Positions 7,224 through 14,450 of a DNA stretch of 34,723 bases are shown one piece after another; within the stretch, counting starts at the first letter, position 1; every line of letters starts with the position of its first letter. The stretch is from assembly GCA_023257815.1 (NCBI GenBank), contig JALRBJ010000010.1, positions 1 through 34,723 of the forward strand. Direction: 5' to 3'. The notes under the pieces were generated by a model. The model searched no databases. It had not been told where the DNA came from and saw only the letters and a list, made by a program, of their open reading frames with translations. A program made the position numbers and the translations under genes. The DNA comes from Candidatus Saccharimonadia bacterium (GTDB taxonomy: Bacteria; Patescibacteriota; Saccharimonadia; Saccharimonadales; Saccharimonadaceae).

Positions 7224-7679
7224 CTATTTAATACTTGGTCGTCCGCGTCGTGAGCGGGTTGCTTTTACAAGTCCATGACCTGCAGCGTATTGTAGGGCAG
7301 CTAACTCGTCAAAACGTTTTAATACTTGGTGCGCAGTTGCTGCAACATCATCTACACTTGGTTGCCGAACCTCACGTAGGAGTAGTTGCTCAATCGTTTC
7401 GGCAAGTGGTAGCGAGTGGAGTTGGCGTGCTACTGGGTCATGACTAAAACTGTCGGCAATACTCAAAGTAAGCTTGCTTAGGCTAAAAGGTGCCTTCGTT
7501 ACACCTTTAGTATCCGGATAGTACACATATGCCGACTCATCCAAGGATGGTTTTTCATAGGTAGTGAATAGGCATTGGCAACTCTCGCATTGTCGCCGAC
7601 GCCATGTCCCTGATTGCTTTTTGTGTGGTCTGGAATTTGTAACTTTAGTTTTCCCGTGGAAACAATTTATACAAATCAT
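7224..7679 (-). CDS. nrdR: NrdR-type transcriptional repressor
   Basis: NrdR binds ATP or dATP and represses ribonucleotide reductase genes. The N-terminal zinc ribbon is clear: CINC at residues 3-6 and CESC at about 31-34, with the DNA-contacting segment WRRRQCESC and FTTYEKP. The following ATP-cone is poorly conserved: the usual V-K-DG-R-F start is replaced by YYPDTKGVTKAPFSLSKL, though the later LAETIEQ and helical ends can be aligned. The protein is 151 residues, as expected. A 16-base NrdR-box-like sequence covers its own start codon and -10 region, suggesting autoregulation. No ribonucleotide reductase gene is in the window. The mRNA is predicted leaderless. Confidence 0.88.
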   Translation of the reverse strand: MICINCFHGKTKVTNSRPHKKQSGTWRRRQCESCQCLFTTYEKPSLDESAYVYYPDTKGVTKAPFSLSKLTLSIADSFSHDPVARQLHSLPLAETIEQLLLREVRQPSVDDVAATAHQVLKRFDELAALQYAAGHGLVKATRSRRGRPSIK

Positions 7680-7714
7680 GTCTATATATTGTCATATAGC
7701 AATTAAAATAACAA
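7679..7714 (-). promoter_or_regulatory. nrdR promoter with overlapping NrdR box
   Basis: On the minus strand TTGTTA (7709-7714), a 17-base spacer and CAATAT (7686-7691) end six bases before the nrdR ATG. The sequence TGACAATATATAGACA (7679-7694) matches the family consensus ACACwATATATwGwGT at 12 of 16 positions, with the ACAATATATAGA core intact and partial dyad symmetry. Binding here would block both the -10 box and the start codon. Confidence 0.5.
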
Positions 7715-7745
7715 GTGGAAAACATAAACACGATTGGGGAAACGT

Positions 7746-7781
7746 CCAAAAAGAAAAATCGCCGCAGTATACTGCGGCGAT
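7746..7781 (-). terminator. Terminator of the 41-residue protein gene
   Basis: A perfect 12-base-arm palindrome (7758-7781, ATCGCCGCAGTA and its complement) is followed on the minus strand by TTTTTCTTTTT. It lies 35 bases after the stop of the small gene and before the nrdR promoter. Confidence 0.85.
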
Positions 7782-7815
7782 CGGATAGGTATCTATGGTG
7801 TTATTTAAGGGGCAA

Positions 7816-7941
7816 CTACTTCTTGCTCGCAATATACTTTTTGCGCGCTTCTGCCCAGGTTTCGTTGAATTCAAAACCTAGATTAAACTGCTCTAATTTT
7901 GATGGTTTTAGATGTTTGATGTTGAGTTCTTTGTTACTCAT
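7816..7941 (-). CDS. 41-residue protein of unknown function with strong promoter
   Basis: This short frame begins MSNKELNIKHLKPSKLEQF and ends in a basic tail (ARKKYIASKK). It has no membrane segment and no cysteines; aromatic residues cluster in the middle (FNLGFEFNETW). I do not recognise it. The case for a real gene is its setting: a consensus TTGACA (7971-7976), a 17-base spacer, TAATAT (7948-7953) and exactly six bases to the ATG, plus a strong dedicated terminator 35 bases after the stop. That predicts a highly expressed leaderless monocistronic mRNA. It could be a nucleic-acid or ribosome-binding peptide, but that is speculation. Confidence 0.75.
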   Translation of the reverse strand: MSNKELNIKHLKPSKLEQFNLGFEFNETWAEARKKYIASKK

Positions 7942-7947
7942 GAATTT

Positions 7948-7976
7948 ATATTAGCACAAGCGTTATATTTTGTCAA
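7948..7976 (-). promoter_or_regulatory. Consensus promoter of the 41-residue protein gene
   Basis: TTGACA at 7971-7976 and TAATAT at 7948-7953 on the minus strand, spaced by 17 bases. The predicted transcription start is the A of the ATG. Confidence 0.8.
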
Positions 7977-8062
7977 TAGAACAGTGTTCCGGTCAATATA
8001 CTATGGGTGATATATTCATCTGTTATTAATCCCAAGGATCTGCGTGGAAAACTCTTGTAAGT

Positions 8063-8091
8063 TTGTGCATAAACAATCTGCGGTCTAAAAT
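8063..8091 (+). promoter_or_regulatory. Promoter of the aldo/keto reductase gene
   Basis: TTGTGC (8063-8068), 17-base spacer, TAAAAT (8086-8091), then seven bases to the ATG at 8099. The predicted 5' UTR is one base. Confidence 0.65.
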
Positions 8092-8098
8092 AGACCGT

Positions 8099-8983
8099 AT
8101 GATTATCCCCACAAAAAAGCTCAGTAGTGACTTTGAGCTACCTGTATATGGTCTTGGGCTTTGGCAAATGGGTGGTCGCTGGGAGTCAGATACTTCAAAT
8201 GATGAAAGAGAAGTTGCGGCAATTCGAGCAGCACTTGATGCTGGAATAACTCATGTAGATACGGCAGAAGGCTATGGCAATGGTCATGCCGAGCAGCTAC
8301 TTGCACGAGCGATTAATGGTTACGACCGTGCTAAGCTACAAATTGCCACTAAAGTTGCAGGTCATAACCAAGCCTACGATGGGCTAATGCGTGCGCTTGA
8401 AGGTAGTTTAAAGCGTCTACAGACCGACTATATCGATCTTTACATGTTACACTTTTATCCTCCATCTGGAACGGATGTGAATGGTACGGTGCGCGCCCTT
8501 GATGAATTAGTAGCGCAGGGCGCTATTAAGCACATTGGTGTATGCAATATGTCACCCAATCGATTTGAAGATATCCAGCGTAGAACAAAGAACAAACTAG
8601 TTTGTAATCAAGTACACTACAATGTTCAATATCGCGAGGCTGAGAAGCGTGGAGTTTTGGAGCATGCACAGCAAAATGATGTTATGCTTGTGGCTTGGCG
8701 ACCAGTCCAGAAGGGTAATTTACCAAAATCTGCACTGGTTAACGAATTGGCGGCTAAATATGGCAAAACGCCAACACAGATTGCCATTAATTGGTTAGTA
8801 TCTCAACAAAATGTAGTCACAATATCGAAGACAAGTAGCCTAGAGCATTTAACGGAGAACCTAGGGGCTCTCGATTGGAGGATGGAAGTTCGGGATATTG
8901 AGAGGATACGTACTTTGTTTCCGGATCAAAAGAATGTGTCGGATGCTTTGCCGTTAGACTATGAAACTGATGTAGAGGTATGA
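8099..8983 (+). CDS. Aldo/keto reductase family oxidoreductase
   Basis: A 294-residue TIM-barrel NAD(P)H-dependent reductase. The catalytic tetrad can be placed: Asp and Tyr in THVDTAEGYGNG (residues ~49-60), Lys in IATKV (~82) and His in LYMLHFYPP (~117). The cofactor-binding C-terminal part includes TPTQIAINWLVSQ and the SKTSSLEHLTENL segment. The substrate is unknown. A longer frame opens at 8063, but ATG 8099 is chosen because it follows a promoter at leaderless distance and gives the family-typical N-terminus. It is monocistronic and convergent with the pilin gene. Confidence 0.92.
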   Translation: MIIPTKKLSSDFELPVYGLGLWQMGGRWESDTSNDEREVAAIRAALDAGITHVDTAEGYGNGHAEQLLARAINGYDRAKLQIATKVAGHNQAYDGLMRALEGSLKRLQTDYIDLYMLHFYPPSGTDVNGTVRALDELVAQGAIKHIGVCNMSPNRFEDIQRRTKNKLVCNQVHYNVQYREAEKRGVLEHAQQNDVMLVAWRPVQKGNLPKSALVNELAAKYGKTPTQIAINWLVSQQNVVTISKTSSLEHLTENLGALDWRMEVRDIERIRTLFPDQKNVSDALPLDYETDVEV

Positions 8984-9075
8984 TGGATATCGAAAAAGTT
9001 ATTCCTGAACCCGTATGTTGTAGGTAGCGTCATCGATAAATAAGCTGCATTGGAGTGCTTTTGTCTTCAAAGATT

Positions 9076-9747
9076 CTAGCGCAGAGTCTTGCTGACAAGC
9101 CTTTGGCAGACGATACGATCATTGCCAACACTCATTGTCGGTCCTTGGGTAAATAGTCCATAGGCTGGGCTAACCTCAACATCTGAGCCAATACACGTTC
9201 TGCCGTAGAGAGCGTATACAATAAACACACCTATGTTCTCTGGATATGTGCCGCTAAAGTAATACTTATACTGCAAGCCTTTATAGACATATGTGTTGCC
9301 ATCATAGGTTGATGTCACACTGATCGACGGGAATGCACTTGTCTTTGGTACCGAAAGATTTTGTGCTTGCAATTTATCTCGCAAGTCGTCTGCAATGGTG
9401 CCATAGTTTATGCCGTTAATTGTACCTGGTGAACCAGTGCCATTTATGAGTTTGCAATAATTTGAGCCGGAATTAGCTTCTGCAACACAGGTGGGATTTA
9501 GAATTGTCTCTCCCGATGGTTGGTTTGCAGAGTCGGGAACAGGATACTCACGCTTGACTGCATAATAGGCTCTTAATGTTCCTTCGAATGTTTTAACTTG
9601 TGCAGCTACAGACGAGTTGGCGGCTTTTTGTTGGGCGGTCGTATATCCATAGGCTGTTACGGTAACAAGCATGCCTATGACAACAACTACAATCAAAAGC
9701 TCAACCAGTGTAAAACCTTTCATTCGTAGGATCTGCTGCCTGCTCAT
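9076..9747 (-). CDS. Type IV pilin-like protein (prepilin with class III signal)
   Basis: The 223-residue product begins with a short leader ending in MKG followed by FTLVELLIVVVVIGMLVTV, the class III signal peptide cleaved after Gly by prepilin peptidase, with Glu at position +5 of the mature protein. The hydrophobic helix runs to about residue 33 and continues as an amphipathic helix (TTAQQKAANSSVAAQVKTFE), as in pilins and pseudopilins. The C-terminal domain has four cysteines that could pair. No assembly ATPase or peptidase gene is adjacent, so it relies on genes elsewhere. An AAGGA Shine-Dalgarno precedes the ATG by seven bases. Saccharibacteria are known to use type IV pili for motility and host contact. 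Confidence 0.88.
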   Translation of the reverse strand: MSRQQILRMKGFTLVELLIVVVVIGMLVTVTAYGYTTAQQKAANSSVAAQVKTFEGTLRAYYAVKREYPVPDSANQPSGETILNPTCVAEANSGSNYCKLINGTGSPGTINGINYGTIADDLRDKLQAQNLSVPKTSAFPSISVTSTYDGNTYVYKGLQYKYYFSGTYPENIGVFIVYALYGRTCIGSDVEVSPAYGLFTQGPTMSVGNDRIVCQRLVSKTLR

Positions 9748-9796
9748 AATGTTCCTTATAGTAGCATAAGCATTTCAATATGAGTATACTTATTAC

Positions 9797-9823
9797 AACA
9801 AAAGATCCACCTGGTGGATCTTT
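9797..9823 (-). terminator. Terminator of tRNA-Val
   Basis: AAAGATCCAC (9801-9810) pairs with GTGGATCTTT (9814-9823). On the minus strand it is followed by TTTTGTTG, 12 bases beyond the tRNA-Val CCA end. Confidence 0.7.
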
Positions 9824-9835
9824 AAGGTTCGTCTG

Positions 9836-9912
9836 TGGTGGGCGATAGAGGATTCGAACCTCTCACCTCTTCAACGTCAATGAAGCGCTCTAGCCAAATG
9901 AGCTAATCACCC
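9836..9912 (-). tRNA. tRNA-Val (anticodon GAC)
   Basis: Acceptor stem GGGTGAT/ATCGCCC with one G-U pair, discriminator A, encoded CCA. The anticodon stem CTTCA/TGAAG encloses loop TTGACGT with anticodon GAC (reads GTC). The T stem is GAGAGG/CCTCT around TTCGAAT. Confidence 0.95.
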
Positions 9913-9961
9913 TTGCTAATCATTCGTGTACCTGAATAAGTGTAGCAAACAGGGGTGATTG

Positions 9962-9990
9962 TTGCAATCGAGGGATTAGTTCGATATGAT
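9962..9990 (+). promoter_or_regulatory. thrS promoter
   Basis: TTGCAA (9962-9967), a 17-base spacer and TATGAT (9985-9990). The predicted transcription start is near 9997, giving a 174-base leader before thrS. Confidence 0.7.
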
Positions 9991-9996
9991 TTACTT

Positions 9997-10158
9997 AAGC
10001 GATGACGCAGCCTAACCACCTGTCGAGCACGTGTAAGCGGTTGCTGGGGCACGTAAAATCCCTAGGAGCAAGAGTAATAGCCAAGGTGGAACCTCCGGAT
10101 AACGGACCAAGGCACGCTAGGAAGATTTGTCTTCTGTAGAGCGTGTTTTTAATTTTTT
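9997..10158 (+). promoter_or_regulatory. Candidate T-box leader controlling thrS, with terminator
   Basis: The leader contains an antiterminator-like element: GCC/GGC and GG/CC pairs flanking tandem A-A mismatches, a seven-base bulge TGGAACC (10087-10093), and an upper stem TCCG/CGGA (10094-10097 with 10103-10106). In T-boxes the UGGN of the bulge pairs with the uncharged tRNA 3' end; here UGGA complements the UCCA end of tRNA-Thr at 5086-5161. A hairpin at 10004-10024 has a nine-base loop CCTAACCAC holding the threonine codon ACC (10015-10017), resembling an ultrashort Stem I with the specifier in its terminal loop. A terminator hairpin (CACGCT 10113-10118 with AGCGTG 10140-10145) and two T runs follow. 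The antiterminator and terminator overlap by only about one base, which is atypical. Confidence 0.65.
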
Positions 10159-10170
10159 AAGGAGTATATT

Positions 10171-12015
10171 ATGAGCGATCAACACGACGAACTGCATGCA
10201 ATGAGGCATAGTTTGGCACATATTACGGCTCAGGCCGTTCAGCATTTATGGCCAAATGCTAAATTTGGTGTAGGTCCGGTGGTAGAGAATGGATTTTATT
10301 ATGACATTGATTTGGGCGATACAAAGATTTCGGAAGCAAATTTTGGCAAGATCGAAAAAGAAATGCGCAAAATTATCGCTGCCAATTATACGTTCGATCG
10401 AAGTGAGAAGCCTATCGATGAAGCCCTCGAGTGGGCAAGAGCAGCTAATCAGCCATACAAGATTGAGCTACTCAACGATCTTAAGCGCGAAGGTACAACC
10501 CTAGCAAGTGAGCTTGATGCTGCCATGATGGGCATGGAGTTACCGGCTGGCATAGGAGGTTCTGCACACCAAGAGGTAAAAAGTGTCGTTGACGTATCAT
10601 TTTATACAGATGGTGACTTTACCGATCTATGTCGTGGTCCACACGTTGAGTCTACAGGCAGGGTAGGTGCCTTTAAGCTGATGCGTGTGGCCGGCGCATA
10701 TTGGCGAGGCAATGAGAAGAATCCGCAGATGCAGCGGCTCTACGGTGTTGCGTTCGCCACTCAAGAAGAATTGAACCAGTATCTTGAGATGCTTGAGCAG
10801 GCTAGACTACGTGACCATCGTAGGTTGGGTAAGGATCTTGATCTGTACACCATGAGTTCATTAGTTGGCTCTGGTTTACCTATGTTTACTCCACGGGGCA
10901 CAATTCTACGTGACTTAGCATCGCAGTATTCTAATCAGTTGCGTCAACAAAGAGGATTTCAAAAGGTTTGGACACCTCATATCACCAAGCAGGATCTATA
11001 TGAGGCGTCAGGCCACTGGGCTAAGTTTGGTGATGAATTGTTCTTGGTTACTAGCCAGGAAACAAGTGACAAAATGGCATTAAAGCCAATGAATTGTCCG
11101 CATCATACTCAGATTTTTGCTTCCCAACCGCGAAGCTATCGAGATATGCCAGTGCGTTATCTTGAAACAACTACTGACTATCGTGATGAAAAAACAGGCG
11201 AGTTAGGTGGCTTAAATCGAGTTCGTTCACTGACTCAAGATGATAGTCATGTGTTTGCACGGCCTGATCAAATCGAACAAGAGATAGATGGACTTTTGGC
11301 AAGCGCTCGTGAGCTGTACGGTACACTTGGCATGAAGTTACGAGTACGGCTTAGCTATAGGGACGACACAGACGCCTATCTGGGTGATAAAGAGCTTTGG
11401 AACTCAGCCCAAACACAATTGAAAGCGGCGGTGGAAAAGAATCAGCTCGATTACTTTGAGCAGGATGGTGAGGCTGCATTCTATGGTCCAAAAATTGACT
11501 TTATGGCCACTGATGCAATCGGTCGTGAACACCAAGTTGCGACGGTACAGCTTGATTTCGTCCAGCCTGAGCGATTTAAATTGCAATATGCAGACAATGA
11601 AGGTAATTCTCAAACTCCCGTTATGATTCATTGCGCATTACTTGGTAGTATTGAACGATTCTTGAGTGTGTTTATAGAACATACCAGCGGTTGGTTTCCG
11701 TTCTGGTCTGCCCCTGAGCAGCTAAGAATCCTAACAATCAACGATACCGTTTTGGATTATGTTGATGAAATTAGAACGATTTTATCAGATACAATTCTTA
11801 TGAAACCAGTAAAATACAACGAGGTACGATTTACAACGGATGATAGAAATGAATCTCTTGGTAAGAAAATCCGTGAGGCTACTGCGATGAAAATCCCTGT
11901 GCAGTTAATCGTCGGGCCGAAAGACAAAGAAGTCCGTGAAGTCAGCGTGCGTACTCAAAGTGCTGAAGAGAAAATAACTATTGATAATCTAGCGGATTAC
12001 CTTAAGAATCTATGA
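10171..12015 (+). CDS. thrS: Threonyl-tRNA synthetase lacking the TGS domain
   Basis: Charges tRNA-Thr. At 614 residues it starts directly in the second-domain (SAD) editing region; the N-terminal TGS domain of about 60 residues found in most bacterial ThrRS is absent. Editing-site elements HSLAH (residues ~13-17) and CRGPH (~152) are present. The class II core has motif 1 around PRGTILRDLASQYSNQLR, the zinc ligands (Cys of PMNCPHH near 309, His of DDSHVF near 360, His of IHCALLGS near 490), a motif 2 region in YRDEKTGELGGLNRVRS and motif 3 GSIERFLSVFIEH. An anticodon-binding domain ends the protein. TAAGGAG lies eight bases before the ATG, just after the leader terminator. Confidence 0.96.
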   Translation: MSDQHDELHAMRHSLAHITAQAVQHLWPNAKFGVGPVVENGFYYDIDLGDTKISEANFGKIEKEMRKIIAANYTFDRSEKPIDEALEWARAANQPYKIELLNDLKREGTTLASELDAAMMGMELPAGIGGSAHQEVKSVVDVSFYTDGDFTDLCRGPHVESTGRVGAFKLMRVAGAYWRGNEKNPQMQRLYGVAFATQEELNQYLEMLEQARLRDHRRLGKDLDLYTMSSLVGSGLPMFTPRGTILRDLASQYSNQLRQQRGFQKVWTPHITKQDLYEASGHWAKFGDELFLVTSQETSDKMALKPMNCPHHTQIFASQPRSYRDMPVRYLETTTDYRDEKTGELGGLNRVRSLTQDDSHVFARPDQIEQEIDGLLASARELYGTLGMKLRVRLSYRDDTDAYLGDKELWNSAQTQLKAAVEKNQLDYFEQDGEAAFYGPKIDFMATDAIGREHQVATVQLDFVQPERFKLQYADNEGNSQTPVMIHCALLGSIERFLSVFIEHTSGWFPFWSAPEQLRILTINDTVLDYVDEIRTILSDTILMKPVKYNEVRFTTDDRNESLGKKIREATAMKIPVQLIVGPKDKEVREVSVRTQSAEEKITIDNLADYLKNL

Positions 12016-12647
12016 AACGACTTGTTATAGCAATTGATTGTGATGATGTTTTAACAGATACGTTGCCAAAAGTTGTTGATGACTATAACCGGTTGTACAG
12101 TACAAACGTCGGACTGGAGCACATGTATGTTGATCATAATAGTATCCCCGAGGTTTTTGGTACTAAAACTGGCCAAGAAGCTATCCAACGATTTCATGCT
12201 ATCTATCGTCAAGAGGGCTACTATGAGGCGCTTTTGCCCGTCGAAGGCGCAGTCGAGGCGATTAGTAGGCTTGCCAAGAAACACGAGCTACATGTTGTAA
12301 CTGGTCGGCAGAGCTTCCTGAAGTCTGCTACCAAATATACGCTAGATAAATACTTTCCTGATGCATTCACATCCGTAGAACATACTAATTACTACAAGGA
12401 TGACACTGAAAAAACGGCAACTCATCGTTCAAAGGCTGAAGTCTGCAAAGCAATTCATGCGGACATATTAATTGACGACCATATCGTCCATGGCGAAGAT
12501 GTTTTAAACGCTGGTGTCGAATCAGTAATCTTATTTGGGGACTACCCATGGAATAAACGAGATAGCTTGGTGCCAGGGATGACCCGATGCAGTAATTGGA
12601 AAGAAGCATTAAGTGAGATTGAGAGAATCAATGGAAGCAGACGCTAA
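12012..12647 (+). CDS. HAD-family phosphatase resembling 5'(3')-deoxyribonucleotidase
   Basis: The 211-residue protein has HAD motif I at the N-terminus (IDCDDVLTDTLP, nucleophile Asp9 and acid Asp11), motif II VVTGRQ (~94-99), a Lys in SKAEVC (~138) and motif IV ILIDDH (~149-154). The pattern and length resemble the NT5C/YqfW-type nucleotidases, which remove phosphate from (deoxy)nucleoside monophosphates. Substrate is inferred only by resemblance. Its ATG overlaps the thrS TGA in an ATGA junction, so translation is coupled and the gene falls under the same leader control. Confidence 0.8.
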   Translation: MKRLVIAIDCDDVLTDTLPKVVDDYNRLYSTNVGLEHMYVDHNSIPEVFGTKTGQEAIQRFHAIYRQEGYYEALLPVEGAVEAISRLAKKHELHVVTGRQSFLKSATKYTLDKYFPDAFTSVEHTNYYKDDTEKTATHRSKAEVCKAIHADILIDDHIVHGEDVLNAGVESVILFGDYPWNKRDSLVPGMTRCSNWKEALSEIERINGSRR

Positions 12648-12948
12648 CTTTCGCAGTAGGGTGGAGGCTCTTATGGCGCAGGTTCCGTATGGCCAAGTAA
12701 CAACGTATGGTGATTTAGCGGGACTGGCTGGCCAGGCCAACGCGAGTCGGATCGTAGGCGGAATAGCTCATTTTGGTAATCCTGACTTGCCATGGCATAG
12801 ATTAGTAAATCGATTCGGTGGTTTAGCTGCTGGCTTTCATGGTGGTCGCGAAGCACAAGCTCAACTGTTAGAGCAAGAAGGGATTGCTTGCACAAATCAC
12901 ATCATCGATAATTTTGGGGATATTAGGTGGCGACCAAACCTGGATTAA
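12631..12948 (+). CDS. Alkyltransferase-like (ATL) DNA-binding protein
   Basis: The 105-residue protein matches the C-terminal DNA-binding domain of O6-alkylguanine DNA alkyltransferase: VPYGQVTTYGDLA (Tyr26 for base flipping), ASRIVGG (Arg40 finger) and the active-site segment PWHRLVN. Tryptophan (Trp55) replaces the reactive cysteine of PCHR, as in ATL proteins such as E. coli YbaZ/Atl. ATLs recognise O6-alkylguanine but cannot repair it alone and pass the lesion to nucleotide excision repair. ATG 12631 is chosen over an upstream frame extension because GAGAG precedes it and it matches the family start. It overlaps both the HAD gene (17 bases) and miaA (22 bases). Confidence 0.88.
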   Translation: MEADANFRSRVEALMAQVPYGQVTTYGDLAGLAGQANASRIVGGIAHFGNPDLPWHRLVNRFGGLAAGFHGGREAQAQLLEQEGIACTNHIIDNFGDIRWRPNLD

Positions 12949-13796
12949 TAGCTATAGTTGGGCCTACAGCAAGTGGCAAAACCGCGTTAGCTATAAATAT
13001 CGCAGAGCAATTTAATGGTGAAATAATTTGTGCTGATTCACGAACGGTCTATAAAGGCATGGATATTGGCACAGCAAAGCCTACTGCGGATGAGCAGGCT
13101 CGTGTGAGGCACTGGGGGCTTGATTTAGTCGAGCCTGGTGAGCGATTTACTGCAGCTGACTTTCAAAAGTATTCACGTGGGGTTATTGCAGATATTCAGT
13201 CTCGTGGCAAGCTACCCCTCCTGGTTGGAGGTACTGGATTGTACGTAGATGGGGTGTTGTATGATTTCACATTCAACTCTCCTACAGATAGCTTGTCGCG
13301 TGAAACATTAGAAAATATGGATGTTAGTGAATTAATAGAATATTGCAATAAAAACAACGTTACTTTACCTGAAAATATGAAGAACAAACGTCATCTCATT
13401 GCCGCCATTGAACGGAAAAACATAACTTCAATCAGTAAGTCTTTGTTAAAGCATAATCATTATATTGTAGGAATAGCTACAAATATGAATATTTTACGAA
13501 CAAGAATTGAAAAAAGAACTGAACATATTTTTGACAGCAATATTGAAGGAGAAGCTAGTATGTTGGGCAAAAAATATGGCTGGAATTCTGAAGCTATGAC
13601 AGGAAACATTTATCCGTTGATAAAAAGACATCTTGAAGAAGACACCTCGATTGAAGAAATCAAAGATAAGTTTTGTATTTTGGACTACCGGCTTGCTAAA
13701 CGTCAGATGACTTGGTTTAGGCGAAACCCTGATATTATGTGGTCTAATTTTGCTGATGCAAATGAGTATATAAACTCTCTATTCGCTCGTGAATAA
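12927..13796 (+). CDS. miaA: tRNA dimethylallyltransferase
   Basis: Transfers dimethylallyl to N6 of A37 in tRNAs reading UNN codons, stabilising codon-anticodon pairing. The P-loop GPTASGKT is at residues 12-19, followed by ADSRTVYKGMDIGTAKP (normally ADSMQVY; here Arg-Thr replace Met-Gln) and VGGTGLYVDGVLYD. The C-terminal AKRQMTWFRR motif is intact. At 289 residues it is slightly short. The central part from about 13,260 to 13,680 is visibly richer in A/T and in Asn, Lys and Ile codons than its neighbours. It starts at GTG 12927 inside the ATL gene, so it is coupled to the thrS operon. Confidence 0.92.
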   Translation: MATKPGLIAIVGPTASGKTALAINIAEQFNGEIICADSRTVYKGMDIGTAKPTADEQARVRHWGLDLVEPGERFTAADFQKYSRGVIADIQSRGKLPLLVGGTGLYVDGVLYDFTFNSPTDSLSRETLENMDVSELIEYCNKNNVTLPENMKNKRHLIAAIERKNITSISKSLLKHNHYIVGIATNMNILRTRIEKRTEHIFDSNIEGEASMLGKKYGWNSEAMTGNIYPLIKRHLEEDTSIEEIKDKFCILDYRLAKRQMTWFRRNPDIMWSNFADANEYINSLFARE

Positions 13797-13840
13797 CTTC
13801 TATGCTACACTGAGTACAGAAAAGTTATTCGGGTAGAGAC

Positions 13841-14443
13841 ATGATTGACGCACTATTTGGATCAAAGACACGTATTAAGTTATTGCACCTATTCCTGAAC
13901 AATCCAGGCAAGTCGTTTTATGTACGCGAAATTACTCGTTTGATTGACGAGCAGATCAACTCAGTTCGTCGCGAACTTGCCAACATGATGAAGGTCGGTA
14001 TTATCAAAAGTGATACAGCTGACAATAAGCTGTATTATGAAGTTGATCAACGGTATGAACACTACGTTCCATTACGTGCAATATTTGGTGATGATCAAGA
14101 AGCGACCGAAGCAGTAAGTGAACCCAAGCAGTCTACACTTGATTGGCAAACGAAGCTGGATGAAATTGGCGGTGTCCGTCTTGCTATTATGGCGGGTGTT
14201 TTTGTTCCTGGCAGTGCCAGTAAACTTGATTTACTACTTGTGGGTAATCTTGCCTCGGCCAAAGTGAAAGCCTTTATTAAGACACTTGAGAAAAAAGAAG
14301 GTAGGGAGCTCAACTATAGTGTTGTTAGTTACGATGAGTTCTATTACAGATTATCTATTCGTGATAAATTTATTACAGAGCTTACAAGCAACAAGCACGT
14401 TATATTGCGTGATACTGAGCAAATTCTAGAGAAGCAGAAATAG
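13841..14443 (+). CDS. Winged-helix DNA-binding protein with nucleotidyltransferase-like C-terminal domain
   Basis: Residues 1-75 form a winged helix (FGSKTRIKLLHLFLNNPGKSFYVREI as helix 1-2, then INSVRRELANMMKVGIIKSD as recognition helix and wing). After a linker, residues ~115-195 have the strand pattern LDLLLVGN and SYDEFYYRLSIRDKF that resembles minimal nucleotidyltransferase (MNT-like) domains, but the catalytic GS-x-DxD signature is not present. I infer a transcription regulator with a sensor or degenerate enzyme domain. A GGGTAGAG sequence precedes the ATG by five bases, and a possible TACACT -10 box lies near 13,807. It is co-transcribed with the MBL-fold gene seven bases downstream. 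Confidence 0.7.
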   Translation: MIDALFGSKTRIKLLHLFLNNPGKSFYVREITRLIDEQINSVRRELANMMKVGIIKSDTADNKLYYEVDQRYEHYVPLRAIFGDDQEATEAVSEPKQSTLDWQTKLDEIGGVRLAIMAGVFVPGSASKLDLLLVGNLASAKVKAFIKTLEKKEGRELNYSVVSYDEFYYRLSIRDKFITELTSNKHVILRDTEQILEKQK

Positions 14444-14450
14444 GAGAGAT

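Noticed and set aside
7692-7874. 60-residue minus-strand frame over the small-gene terminator
   Set aside because: It runs through the terminator and overlaps the 41-residue gene in another frame; the latter has the promoter and start.
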